This document shows, one piece after another, positions 7,420-16,044 of a stretch of 33,139 nt of DNA. The notes beneath the pieces are model-generated. The model worked only from the letters and a program-made list of their open reading frames with translations, had not been told where the DNA came from and did no database searches. Every line of letters begins with the position of its first letter. Positions within the stretch are counted from its first letter, which is position 1. This stretch comes from Aliicoccus sp041838435 (GTDB lineage Bacteria > Bacillota > Bacilli > Staphylococcales > Salinicoccaceae): the NCBI GenBank assembly GCA_041838435.1, contig JBGYPO010000043.1, forward strand, positions 1-33,139, read 5' to 3'. The translations under genes were made by a program, and so were the position numbers.

Positions 7420-8934
7420 TTAACCTTCTGTCGAGGGATTAAATACCTTTTTGAAACCTGCCATTGCTGCATCATATGCATCGCCTTCTGGCAGAGCTTT
7501 AGTGTCTCTGATTTGTGTTAATAATTCTGGTGCATTTGAATCTAACCATGCAAAGAATTCACTTTCAAAACGTGTGATATCCTCTACTGGTACATCATCT
7601 AAATGACCATTTACAAGCGCATATAATATAACAACTTGTTTTTCAACTGGTACTGGACTAAATTCTGGCTGCTTTAATACTTCTACAGTACGCTGACCAC
7701 GTGCAAGCTTTGCAGCTGTTGCCTCATCTAGGTCTGAACCAAACTGGGCGAATGCTTCAAGCTCACGGAATGCTGCTAAATCTAAGCGCAGTGTACCCGC
7801 AACTTTCTTCATTGCTTTAATTTGTGCAGAACCACCGACTCGTGATACAGATAAACCTGCGTTAATCGCCGGGCGTACACCTGAGAAGAATAAGTCAGAT
7901 TGTAAGAAAATCTGTCCGTCCGTAATCGAAATAACGTTTGTAGGAACGAATGCTGAAATATCTCCAGCTTGTGTCTCGATGAATGGTAGTGCTGTAATTG
8001 AACCGCCACCTAAGTCATCGTTTAACTTAGCAGCACGCTCTAATAGACGGCTGTGTAAGTAGAACACGTCACCTGGATAAGCTTCACGTCCTGGTGGACG
8101 ACGTAATAGTAAAGATAACTCACGGTAAGCTGCTGCTTGTTTTGTTAAGTCATCATATACAACGAGTACGTGCTTTCCATTAAACATAAATTCTTCTGCC
8201 ATTGATACACCCGCATATGGTGCGATGTATAATAATGGCGCTGGCTGTGATGCACCAGCAGAAACAACGATTGTATAGTCTAGAGCACCGCGTTGACGCA
8301 ATGTTTCAACTGTTGCACGAACTGTTGATTCTTTCTGTCCGATAGCAACGTATACACAAATCATATCTTGGTCTTTTTGGTTTAAAATTGTATCAATTGC
8401 AACTGTTGTCTTACCTGTTTGACGGTCACCGATAATTAACTCACGTTGACCACGACCGATTGGCACTAATGCATCAATCGCTTTGATACCTGTTTGTAAT
8501 GGTTCATCAACTGATTTACGATCCATTACACCTGTTGCTGGTGATTCAATTGGACGTGTTTTCGTTGCACCAAGTGGGCCTTTACCATCGATTGGTTGAC
8601 CTAGTGGATTTACGACACGACCGATTAATTCTTCACCTACAGGAACTTCCATAATTCTTCCAGTACGTTTTACTTCATCGCCTTCTTTGATATCGTCTGA
8701 TGGACCTAAAATAACGATACCAACGTTGTTCTCTTCTAAATTTTGAGCAAGCCCTAAAACACCTGATGGGAACTCAAGTAATTCTCCAGCCATTGCATCT
8801 TCTAAACCATGAGCAAGTGCAATACCGTCACCGACTTGGATTACTGTTCCAACGTCAGTCACCTTCATGTCTGCTTCATAGTTTGCAATCTGGCTTTTCA
8901 AAAGAGCACTTATTTCATCAGCTTTAATTGCCAT
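7420..8934 (-). CDS. atpA: F1Fo ATP synthase subunit alpha
   Basis: The regulatory, non-catalytic nucleotide-binding subunit of F1. At 504 residues it is full length. The P-loop GDRQTGKT is at 169-176, and the VSRVGGSAQ signature of the alpha/beta family is present. The N-terminal helix (MAIKADEISALLKSQI) contacts subunit delta. An AAGGAGTGACA site precedes the ATG, and the gene follows atpH by 18 bases. Confidence 0.97.
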   Translation of the reverse strand: MAIKADEISALLKSQIANYEADMKVTDVGTVIQVGDGIALAHGLEDAMAGELLEFPSGVLGLAQNLEENNVGIVILGPSDDIKEGDEVKRTGRIMEVPVGEELIGRVVNPLGQPIDGKGPLGATKTRPIESPATGVMDRKSVDEPLQTGIKAIDALVPIGRGQRELIIGDRQTGKTTVAIDTILNQKDQDMICVYVAIGQKESTVRATVETLRQRGALDYTIVVSAGASQPAPLLYIAPYAGVSMAEEFMFNGKHVLVVYDDLTKQAAAYRELSLLLRRPPGREAYPGDVFYLHSRLLERAAKLNDDLGGGSITALPFIETQAGDISAFVPTNVISITDGQIFLQSDLFFSGVRPAINAGLSVSRVGGSAQIKAMKKVAGTLRLDLAAFRELEAFAQFGSDLDEATAAKLARGQRTVEVLKQPEFSPVPVEKQVVILYALVNGHLDDVPVEDITRFESEFFAWLDSNAPELLTQIRDTKALPEGDAYDAAMAGFKKVFNPSTEG

Positions 8935-8952
8935 TAAATGTCACTCCTTAAA

Positions 8953-9495
8953 CTAGCTATTAGTACGAACCTTAAAACTTTGCTTTAAATCATTCAGTTG
9001 GGTTTGGATTGACGTATCGTATACCTTTGTACCGATAAACACCTTAAACCCACCGATTAAATCTTCATTAACTCTATTTTCGATAATTAATCTTTCTAAC
9101 CCTGTTTCATCCAAGAAGCGCTCACCAATCTGATTGAGTTCATCTTGGCTTAGCTTATATGCAGACTCAACAACTACTTCATCTTGTTTATGCAATTTAT
9201 TATAATCTTTTACATATGCTTGATGAATCTCAGGTAAATCTGAAATTTTGTTACGGTCAGCAAGCAACAACAAAGTGTTTAAAAGTGGAACTTCGACATT
9301 ACCAAACACATTCTTAATAATATCTTTTTTTTCATTGTTTTTAATTCTTGGATTGGTCATTAAATCATAAAATGACTCATTTGAATTCAGTGCTTCTACA
9401 ATACTGTCCAACTGTTCTTTCACAGTTTTAATTGCATCGTCGTTGCCAAGCACACTAATTAGGGATTGAGAGTAATTCTGAACAGTACTTGCCAT
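8953..9495 (-). CDS. atpH: F1Fo ATP synthase subunit delta
   Basis: The peripheral stalk cap (OSCP homologue) joining F1 to subunit b. The 180-residue product has the N-terminal helical bundle (YSQSLISVLGNDDAIKT) and the conserved C-terminal segment around NRVNEDLIGGFKVFIGTKVYD. Its ATG overlaps the atpF stop codon by one base (TAATG), indicating translational coupling of the two stalk subunits. Confidence 0.95.
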   Translation of the reverse strand: MASTVQNYSQSLISVLGNDDAIKTVKEQLDSIVEALNSNESFYDLMTNPRIKNNEKKDIIKNVFGNVEVPLLNTLLLLADRNKISDLPEIHQAYVKDYNKLHKQDEVVVESAYKLSQDELNQIGERFLDETGLERLIIENRVNEDLIGGFKVFIGTKVYDTSIQTQLNDLKQSFKVRTNS

Positions 9496-10010
9496 TATTT
9501 ACTCCCCGCTTCCTTTAGGTACTCCGCAATTAAGCCTTGTTGATCTTCTTCATTAATTTCTTTTCTAATCATCTTCTCAGCGATCAGTACAGAAATCTCT
9601 GAAACCTGCGCATTGATATCTTGAATTGCATTTTGCTTTTCTCTATCAATATCAGCCTTTGCATCTTGAATCAATTGATTCGCACGGCCTTGTGCATCAT
9701 TTATAATCATTTCTTGCTCTTTTTTCGCTTGTGCTTTCGCGTTTTCCATCATACTAGAGATATCCGCTTGCGTTTCTTTTAAGATCTTGTCGTTCTCTTC
9801 TTTTAGACGCTTCGCTTCTCTACTGCGCGTTTCTGCATCATCAATTTCACTATTGATTAAGCGCTCACGCTCATCCATTACATTTTTAATCGGGCCCCAT
9901 GCAAACTTACCTAATAAAGCTAATAGCACGAGGAAACCTGCAAGCTGAACAAGTGAGCTACCTACAGCTACAACCATTGAATCCGCTGCGCCAAGTATAA
10001 ACAGTTCCAC
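9495..10010 (-). CDS. atpF: F1Fo ATP synthase subunit b
   Basis: The peripheral stalk dimer. The 171 residues have one N-terminal membrane helix (about 14-36, ending LLGKFAWGPIKNVMDER) and then a long charged coiled coil ending YLKEAGSK. GTG at 10010 is taken as start, since GGAGAG lies upstream at usable distance and the N-terminus then matches the family. It is separated from atpE by 92 bases holding a hairpin, the largest gap inside the operon. Confidence 0.95.
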   Translation of the reverse strand: MELFILGAADSMVVAVGSSLVQLAGFLVLLALLGKFAWGPIKNVMDERERLINSEIDDAETRSREAKRLKEENDKILKETQADISSMMENAKAQAKKEQEMIINDAQGRANQLIQDAKADIDREKQNAIQDINAQVSEISVLIAEKMIRKEINEEDQQGLIAEYLKEAGSK

Positions 10011-10069
10011 TTATGTACTCTCTCCTTTCGCGGGTTATCATTCATTTGGCTAATTCTACATAATAAACT

Positions 10070-10094
10070 GGCGAGTTCTGTTAAAGACCTCGCC
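10070..10094 (-). other. Intercistronic hairpin between atpE and atpF
   Basis: GGCGAG and CTCGCC arms (10089-10094 and 10070-10075) enclose a 13-base loop, starting 8 bases after the atpE stop. There is no T-run, so a processing or 3'-end stabilising element is more likely than a full terminator. Inference: it could help produce excess c-subunit mRNA. Confidence 0.45.
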
Positions 10095-10102
10095 GTCATC
10101 AA

Positions 10103-10318
10103 TTAAAACATGAACATTAACATGAATGAGATAACTATCGCAATAATCGGAACGGCCTCAACAACCCCGATACCGATGAACATAATTGACATTAATGGAC
10201 CACGCGCTTCTGGCTGACGAGAAACACCCTCTACTGTTCTAGACACGATTAAACCGATACCAATACTTGCACCTAATGCAGCTAAACCTGCTGCGATACC
10301 CACTGCGAGTAAATTCAT
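10103..10318 (-). CDS. atpE: F1Fo ATP synthase subunit c
   Basis: The proteolipid of the rotating membrane ring. The 71-residue hairpin has helix 1 with the Gly/Ala-rich packing motif (GLAALGASIGIG), the polar loop SRQPEAR, and helix 2 with the ion-carrying carboxylate Glu54 in GVVEAVPIIA. The residue after Glu54 is Ala rather than Ser/Thr, and no Gln is seen at the matching helix 1 position. It therefore looks proton-coupled rather than sodium-coupled. The start has a strong AGGAGG site inside a very A/T-rich leader, typical of the highly translated c gene. Confidence 0.96.
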   Translation of the reverse strand: MNLLAVGIAAGLAALGASIGIGLIVSRTVEGVSRQPEARGPLMSIMFIGIGVVEAVPIIAIVISFMLMFMF

Positions 10319-10365
10319 AATAAAATGATCCTCCTAAATAATTTAAATAATTTTTTTATTTTTTA

Positions 10366-11100
10366 TTAATGGTCTGCACTTATCTTATGCGATAAGTAAA
10401 CCATTGCTAACATAACGAAAATGAATGCTTGGATTGCACTGATAAATAACTTGAACGCTTGCCAAACAATCATCGGGATAAACCCAAGTGTTGCTATAAT
10501 ACTTCCTGACATTACGAGTGTTACGAGTAATGTAAGTAGGATTTCACCTGCGTAGACGTTACCGTATAAACGTAGCCCGAGTGTGAGGTTGTATGTGAAC
10601 TCCTCTAGGAATTTTAACGGGGCCATCCACCAAGTTGGTTCAAAGTAACTCTTAACATAATCACCCATACCACGTTCTTGAACACCATAGTAGTGAGTCA
10701 TGATTATCATGAGTGCGGCTAACGTTAGAGTAATCGTTGGGTCAGCTGTTGGTGATTTCCACCATAGCGTGTGTGCTTCATCTGGTGCGGCAAACATAAT
10801 TGGTATACCTATAATGTTTGCTACGAATATGTATGTGATCAAGGTTAATGCGAGGAAGTGGAATTTACCTCCCTGTGCCCACGACATATTACCCGTTATC
10901 ATACCTCTGACGAAGTTGACTAAAATCTCTAAAGCAATTTGAACTCTTCCAGTCGGCCTCACTGCAATGTTTCTTGCCATGAAGAAAAACACTAAGAACG
11001 TAATTATGGAAGAAATGATAACCATCATTACTGTCGATAATTCAAAAACTATAGGCAGCCCAAACAATTCTAATTCTAAGAGCGGACTTCCGTGTTCCAT
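10366..11100 (-). CDS. atpB: F1Fo ATP synthase subunit a
   Basis: The stator channel of Fo. The 244-residue polytopic protein has at least five hydrophobic segments. The essential arginine is Arg177, in LGLRLYGNVYAGE, and a late helix carries Gln in FKLFISAIQAFIF. The length is normal. It follows atpI by 13 bases and precedes atpE. Confidence 0.96.
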   Translation of the reverse strand: MEHGSPLLELELFGLPIVFELSTVMMVIISSIITFLVFFFMARNIAVRPTGRVQIALEILVNFVRGMITGNMSWAQGGKFHFLALTLITYIFVANIIGIPIMFAAPDEAHTLWWKSPTADPTITLTLAALMIIMTHYYGVQERGMGDYVKSYFEPTWWMAPLKFLEEFTYNLTLGLRLYGNVYAGEILLTLLVTLVMSGSIIATLGFIPMIVWQAFKLFISAIQAFIFVMLAMVYLSHKISADH

Positions 11101-11113
11101 TTTTTCACCTCTT

Positions 11114-11476
11114 TCACTGACGCATTTCTGTTATAGCCCGGTACATCATTAGGATATAAGTAAGGCCGAGGCCTGCCAACATCCCAAAAATATTGATGTC
11201 ATCCATAAAGCGATACCATATTAAGCATGCAACGATTACAATTAACACTCGCGTGACCGTTCCTGTTTTTACGCGTTCTACATTTTCCTGTTTTGCTTTT
11301 TCTAAGTGATAAAACCAGTTACCGAGCAAAATAATAGACACAGTTGTACCTATAACAAAGCCGACAATCACTGGTGAGTCATAGAGAAAAAGAAGGAAGA
11401 GACCTAACAAAAGAGGGAATTGTAAAAATTTTAAAAAAAAATGATAAAAACGTTTTAAGAATGGCACAACATACAT
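11114..11476 (-). CDS. atpI: ATP synthase protein I (AtpI)
   Basis: A 120-residue membrane protein with about four hydrophobic segments (roughly 14-32, 36-52, 73-86, 93-109) and a conserved-looking GNWFYHLEKAK loop. AtpI proteins occupy the first position of atp operons and are implicated in c-ring assembly or magnesium handling. The start is supported by GGGAG five bases upstream. The family diverges quickly, so assignment rests on position plus topology. Confidence 0.85.
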   Translation of the reverse strand: MYVVPFLKRFYHFFLKFLQFPLLLGLFLLFLYDSPVIVGFVIGTTVSIILLGNWFYHLEKAKQENVERVKTGTVTRVLIVIVACLIWYRFMDDINIFGMLAGLGLTYILMMYRAITEMRQ

Positions 11477-11529
11477 GGTCTCCCATCTAGTTTTAATGAA
11501 CGCAAAAGCACCGTTACACTCCTCTTGTA

Positions 11530-11558
11530 ATAATATAGGACTACATTTTTCATGTCAA
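11530..11558 (-). promoter_or_regulatory. Vegetative promoter of the atp operon
   Basis: On the minus strand TTGACA (11558-11553), a 17-base spacer and TATTAT (11535-11530) closely match the sigma-A consensus. They predict a transcript starting near 11523, about 46 bases upstream of atpI. Confidence 0.85.
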
Positions 11559-11618
11559 TAAATTGAAGCCATTATTTTAGTTTTACGCGCACTCTCCACA
11601 ATATTGACATATTTGCAG

Positions 11619-12755
11619 TTACCCTATCTCAAAACTTGTTGGTTTATCTGAAATTAAACCATAATAATATTTAATATTTTCAACGATTCGCTCTGATGCA
11701 TGACCATCACCGTATGGATTTGAAGCTTTTGACATATCCTGATACATTGCATCGTCCTCGAGTAAACGCTTTGTTAAATTATAGATATCTTCCTTTTTGA
11801 CACCAGCGAGTTTCAGCGTGCCCGCTTCCACGCCTTCTGGTCGCTCAGTCGTATCTCTCAAGACAATAACTGGCTTACCAAGTGATGGTGCTTCCTCCTG
11901 TACACCACCAGAGTCAGTTAAGATAATATGACTGTGCGCTGCAAAGTTATGAAAATCAAAGACATCTAACGGTTCAATTAACTCAATTCTAGGATGCTCA
12001 CTTAAATACTTACCCGCAATCTCGCGAACCTTCGGGTTTTTGTGCATCGGATATACGACAGTAACGTCTTCAAACTCATTCACAATATCTTTAACTGCAC
12101 TAAAAATGTTTTCCATTGGCTCTCCGATATTCTCACGGCGGTGCGCTGTGAGTAATATAACTTTCTTATCAGCGTGGCGTTCGATAATCTCACTTTGATA
12201 CGTATCATCAACAGTTGTCTTCAGCGCATCGATTGCAGTATTTCCTGTAACGACAATCTTACTCGCGTCTTTATTCTCAACCAATAAATTTTGTCTTGAA
12301 TTTTCTGTTGGTGAGAAGTGAAGATCTGCAAGCACACCTGTCATTTGACGATTCATTTCTTCGGGATATGGAGAATACTTATTATGTGTTCTTAATCCCG
12401 CCTCTACATGACCGATATCTACTTCGTTATAGAAAGCCGCAACTGATGCTGCGAATGTTGTTGATGTGTCGCCGTGAACAAGAATCATATCGGGCTTCGC
12501 CTCTTTAATGACACCGTCTAGGCCGGTAATTACTCGTGCTGTTACTTCAGCAAGTGTCTGGCCTTGCTGCATGATATCAAGATCATAATCCGGCGTTACT
12601 TTAAATATCTCCAGTACTTGATCGAGCATTTCTCTATGCTGAGCAGTGACAACGACGATTGGTTCAAGTGTTTTATCTTCTTTTAAAGCGAGAACAAGCG
12701 GTGCCATTTTAATGGCTTCCGGTCTGGTACCAAAAATTGTCATAATCTTTTTCAT
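11619..12755 (-). CDS. mnaA: UDP-N-acetylglucosamine 2-epimerase
   Basis: Interconverts UDP-GlcNAc and UDP-ManNAc, the ManNAc donor for the wall teichoic acid linkage unit. At 378 residues it is full length for the non-hydrolysing family: IFGTRPEAIKMAPL at the start, HGDTSTTFA, HVEAGLRT, LLTAHRRENIG and TDSGGVQEEAP. The ATG is 11 bases after the upp stop region, with a GGAGATG site. It is the last gene of the prfA-to-mnaA group. No convincing terminator lies between it and the atp promoter, so some read-through into atp is possible. Confidence 0.95.
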   Translation of the reverse strand: MKKIMTIFGTRPEAIKMAPLVLALKEDKTLEPIVVVTAQHREMLDQVLEIFKVTPDYDLDIMQQGQTLAEVTARVITGLDGVIKEAKPDMILVHGDTSTTFAASVAAFYNEVDIGHVEAGLRTHNKYSPYPEEMNRQMTGVLADLHFSPTENSRQNLLVENKDASKIVVTGNTAIDALKTTVDDTYQSEIIERHADKKVILLTAHRRENIGEPMENIFSAVKDIVNEFEDVTVVYPMHKNPKVREIAGKYLSEHPRIELIEPLDVFDFHNFAAHSHIILTDSGGVQEEAPSLGKPVIVLRDTTERPEGVEAGTLKLAGVKKEDIYNLTKRLLEDDAMYQDMSKASNPYGDGHASERIVENIKYYYGLISDKPTSFEIG

Positions 12756-12766
12756 GATAACATCTC

Positions 12767-13395
12767 CTATTTTGTTCCGAATAGACGGTCTCCAGCATCT
12801 CCAAGACCTGGTACAATATAGCTATTCTCATCTAATTTCTCATCCAGCACACCAATATAAATATCAACATCCGGGTGTGCATTCTTTAATACTTCGACAC
12901 CTTCTGGTGCTGCAATTAAGCATAAGAAACTAATCTTTTTCGCACCGCGTTTTTTACGGCTTTAATTGCCTCAACCGCAGAAGCACCTGTTGCGAGCATT
13001 GGGTCAATAACAAAGATGTCACGCTCTTCAATGTCTCCCGGGAACTTCGCATAATACTCAATTGCTTCTAGCGTCTCGGGGTCACGATAAAGTCCGACAT
13101 GCCCAACTCGAGCTGTTGGAATTAAATTTAGAATACCCTGCTGCATACCAAGACCGGCGCGCAGGATAGGGACAATCCCCATCTTCTTACCACTCAAGCG
13201 CTTAGCTGTTGTCTTAACAATTGGTGTTTCCACTTCGATGTCTTCAAGTTCTAGTTCGCGAGTGACCTCGTATGCCATTAACATACCAACCTCATCCACT
13301 AGTTCTCTAAACACTTTCGTAGACGTATTTTTATCTCTGATGTAACTCATTTTGTGCTGAATCAATGGATGATCCATAACGTGTACCTTTGGCAT
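12767..13395 (-). pseudogene. upp: Uracil phosphoribosyltransferase, frameshifted
   Basis: Uracil phosphoribosyltransferase makes UMP from uracil and PRPP. Frame 1 reads a normal start (MPKVHVMDHPLIQHKMSYIR), PILRAGLGM and the PRPP loop DPMLATGASA (131-140), then ends after 159 residues. Shifting by one base at the six-A run (minus strand; 12950-12955) restores the family's C-terminus: RGAKKISFLCLIAAPEGVE, then a stretch ending IVPGLGDAGDRLFGTK, with a stop at 12767. Seven A residues would give a continuous protein of about 209 residues, the family length. The lost part forms the uracil-binding site, so the short product should be inactive. A sequencing error, a true mutation and transcriptional slippage on the A run are all possible. 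Confidence 0.9.
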
Positions 13396-13418
13396 AGAAT
13401 CTCTCCCTTATGTGAAAA

Positions 13419-14657
13419 TTAATCTTGGTATAATGGATATTTGCTTGTCAGTGCGAGTACTTTATCTTTAATATATGAAGAATCTTTCTCTTTTTTAACA
13501 TTGTTTAATACTTCAGCAATTAAATCTCCAACTTCAACCATATCTTCAGTCGTAAAGCCACGCGTTGTCATTGCCGGAGTACCCAGGCGAATTCCTGATG
13601 TGACAAATGGAGATTCATCATCGAACGGGATTGTGTTCTTATTACAAGTAATGCCGACAGAGTCAAGTGCTTCTTCTGCAATTTTTCCTGTAAGACCGAT
13701 GCTTTTCACATCCACTAATACTAAATGGTTGTCAGTCACTTCACCAACGATGCGGAGACCTTTTTGCGTGAGGCGTGCAGCAAGTGCCTGTGCATTGTCT
13801 ACTACGCGTTGTTGATAATCTTTAAAGCCGTCCTCTAATGCTTCACCAAATGCGACTGCTTTAGCAGCAATCACATGCATAAGCGGTCCACCTTGGATAC
13901 CCGGGAAAATTGTCTTATCAATTTTCTTGGCAAACTCTTCAGTCGTCAAAATAAGTCCACCACGTGGTCCTCGCAGTGTTTTATGCGTTGTTGAGGTAAC
14001 GAAGTGTGCGTGAGGTACCGGGTTCGGATGAACACCCGCTGCAACTAATCCAGCAATGTGTGCCATATCTACCATTAAGTATGCACCGACGCTGTCTGCA
14101 ATTTCTCTAAAACGCTTAAAGTCAATTGTTCCTGAGTATGCACTGCCGCCGGCAATAATCAATTTTGGTTTATGTGCTTCTGCTAACTCTTCTACTTCAT
14201 CATAATTTATTTTTTCAGAAACTTTATCTACACCATAGTCAACAAAGTTATACATCTTACCACTGAAGTTGACAGGAGAACCGTGTGTTAAATGTCCACC
14301 GTGACTTAAGTTCATACCGAGCACTGTGTCGCCTACTTCTAGTACCGTGAAATATACAGCCATGTTCGCTTGTGAGCCAGAGTGTGGTTGAACATTCGCA
14401 TGTGCTGCACCAAATAGTTCTTTTGCTCTATCGCGTGCCAAATCTTCAGCAATGTCTACATATTCACAACCGCCATAATAGCGTTTGTTTGGATAGCCTT
14501 CTGCATATTTGTTTGTGAGCGTTGAGCCCTGTGCTTCCATTACTGCTCGAGACACAAAGTTCTCAGAAGCTATTAGTTCAATATTGTCATTTTGACGACG
14601 GAACTCACTTTCCATCGCATCAAATAAAGCCTTGTCTTGTTTTTCAATGTAAGACAT
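13419..14657 (-). CDS. glyA: Serine hydroxymethyltransferase
   Basis: A PLP enzyme converting serine and tetrahydrofolate to glycine and methylene-THF, the main one-carbon source. The start at 14657 (MSYIEKQDKALFDAM) gives 412 residues and places AAGGAG 8-9 bases upstream; the codon three earlier is a GTG inside that site. The PLP-binding Lys226 lies in TSTTHKTLRGPRGG. HSGSQANMAVY and VDMAHIAGLVA are also typical. It lies between ywlG and upp in the same direction, the standard Firmicute order. Confidence 0.96.
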   Translation of the reverse strand: MSYIEKQDKALFDAMESEFRRQNDNIELIASENFVSRAVMEAQGSTLTNKYAEGYPNKRYYGGCEYVDIAEDLARDRAKELFGAAHANVQPHSGSQANMAVYFTVLEVGDTVLGMNLSHGGHLTHGSPVNFSGKMYNFVDYGVDKVSEKINYDEVEELAEAHKPKLIIAGGSAYSGTIDFKRFREIADSVGAYLMVDMAHIAGLVAAGVHPNPVPHAHFVTSTTHKTLRGPRGGLILTTEEFAKKIDKTIFPGIQGGPLMHVIAAKAVAFGEALEDGFKDYQQRVVDNAQALAARLTQKGLRIVGEVTDNHLVLVDVKSIGLTGKIAEEALDSVGITCNKNTIPFDDESPFVTSGIRLGTPAMTTRGFTTEDMVEVGDLIAEVLNNVKKEKDSSYIKDKVLALTSKYPLYQD

Positions 14658-14675
14658 TGAATTCACTCCTTAAAT

Positions 14676-15227
14676 TTATGAATTATATTTAGCTCGAACA
14701 CCACCGATAAGCTTCGGTCGTCTCGTAGCAATTGTAACATTTGCATGCCCGATTGTAGTCACCTTTGTGCGGTATGGGACAACAACTGCTTTAATCTGCA
14801 TACCGATTAATGTTTGTCCGATATCAATACCTTGATCTGCTGCGGCATGTTCCACAACAACCGGTGATTGAAAGTGCTTATAAGCATACTCACTTAAACT
14901 GCCGCCCGCTGTTCTATGCGGCACAACTGACACAACTTCATAACCAAATCGTTCTGCTGTTTTTTGTTCCATTGTCAGCGCGCGATTTATATGTTCGCAC
15001 CCTTGGAAGATTACATGAAAATCATGCTTTTTACTTAATGCATAGAATTGTTCAAATAGAATCTGAGCCACCTCGTTTGATGACGCTGAACCAATTGCTT
15101 TACCCAAAACTTCTGAAGTAGAACAACCGATAACGAGTTGCTGATTGGCTTTGAAAAAGCTTTCCTCTTCTAAAGCGTCAATCAATACTTTAACTTCATT
15201 ACTCAATTTTGTTAACTCTTCGTTCAT
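14676..15227 (-). CDS. ywlG: YwlG family protein (UPF0340, TIGR01440)
   Basis: The 183-residue product contains VIGCSTSEVLGK, FQGCEHINRAL and the Gly-rich end RRPKLIGGVRAKY, characteristic of the UPF0340/DUF436 family of unassigned function. The start at 15227 is chosen for the GGAGGTGGGCGAC site directly upstream, which itself encodes the end of rpiB; the two genes overlap by 29 bases. Two conserved-looking cysteines in GC motifs suggest a small-molecule or metal site. No enzyme activity can be read from the sequence. Confidence 0.8.
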   Translation of the reverse strand: MNEELTKLSNEVKVLIDALEEESFFKANQQLVIGCSTSEVLGKAIGSASSNEVAQILFEQFYALSKKHDFHVIFQGCEHINRALTMEQKTAERFGYEVVSVVPHRTAGGSLSEYAYKHFQSPVVVEHAAADQGIDIGQTLIGMQIKAVVVPYRTKVTTIGHANVTIATRRPKLIGGVRAKYNS

Positions 15228-15624
15228 GTCGCCCACCTCCAAATTCAGTGTTTAACCATAAATCAACAATATCAAGCGCGAGACCAGGACCAATTACACG
15301 CTCACCGAGTGCAAGCATATTAGAATTGTTATGTTCACGCGTTGCCTTCGCTGAAAACGTATCGTGAACAAGCGCACAACGCACACCGCGAACTTTGTTT
15401 GCAGCAATCGACATACCGATGCCTGTGCCACAAATCAGTATACCTCTATCAAATTCACCTTGAGCGACTTTTTCAGAGACGGGACGTGCAAAGTCCGGAT
15501 AATCAACCGAGTCTTTTGAGTCAGTGCCGAAATCAGTGTACTCAATCCCATTCTCTTCAAAGTACTTAACAATCTCAGACTTCAAATTGTAACCACCATG
15601 ATCATTTGCAATCGCAACTCTCAT
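15199..15624 (-). CDS. rpiB: Ribose-5-phosphate isomerase B
   Basis: Interconverts ribose 5-phosphate and ribulose 5-phosphate in the pentose phosphate pathway. The 141-residue RpiB/LacAB-type protein starts MRVAIANDHGGYNLK. Cys65 in CGTGIGMSIAANK is the catalytic base, and His98 is in TREHNNSNML. It overlaps ywlE by one base at the start and ywlG by 29 bases at the end, so translation is coupled on both sides. Confidence 0.93.
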   Translation of the reverse strand: MRVAIANDHGGYNLKSEIVKYFEENGIEYTDFGTDSKDSVDYPDFARPVSEKVAQGEFDRGILICGTGIGMSIAANKVRGVRCALVHDTFSAKATREHNNSNMLALGERVIGPGLALDIVDLWLNTEFGGGRHERRVNKIE

Positions 15625-16043
15625 TATGATGATTCTCCTTTATCTAATAAATTAATATAATACTTAATTTCTGTAAATACCGCGTCATATTGTGCACCGT
15701 TGCCACCGAATGGATCTGCGACATCAGTGACTTCTCCTGTCGTGTATTCGCCTAACGTATATACTTCAGCATCAGGAAACAACTGCTTGATATGCATCTT
15801 ATGAGACTCAGTCATCGTCAACAACAAACTTCCATCAATATCAGCCTCAGTCAGTTGCTTTGGTGTGGATGGTTCAGGCAAAGTGTTTTCATCTATAATA
15901 CGCTTTGAATGTGCACTAATTTCTGAATTGACCACCATAATCCCCCGTGATTCGAAATCATCTCTATTATATAGAGATTTTGCATAACTTTCAGCAAGTG
16001 GAGAACGACATGTGTTACCGGTACATACAAATATAGTTTTCAT
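15624..16043 (-). CDS. ywlE: Protein-arginine phosphatase YwlE
   Basis: A low-molecular-weight phosphatase of 139 residues. The signature CTGNTCRS places the nucleophile at Cys7, Thr11 where classical tyrosine phosphatases have a bulky aliphatic residue, and Arg13; the general acid is Asp110 in VADPFGG. Thr11 is the known specificity determinant of YwlE for phosphoarginine, so it should reverse McsB-type arginine phosphorylation in protein quality control. mcsB itself is not in the window. It is packed between ywlC and rpiB as in Bacillus. Confidence 0.92.
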   Translation of the reverse strand: MKTIFVCTGNTCRSPLAESYAKSLYNRDDFESRGIMVVNSEISAHSKRIIDENTLPEPSTPKQLTEADIDGSLLLTMTESHKMHIKQLFPDAEVYTLGEYTTGEVTDVADPFGGNGAQYDAVFTEIKYYINLLDKGESS

Positions 16044-16044
16044 A

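Noticed and set aside
10103..10318. Sodium-coupled ATP synthase, given a possibly salt-adapted organism
   Set aside because: The c subunit lacks the Ser/Thr after the carboxylate and the helix 1 Gln that make up the sodium site.
12916..13395. upp as an intact short gene
   Set aside because: The remaining C-terminus is present in the next frame right up to a proper stop, so the 159-residue product is a frameshift result, not a short variant.
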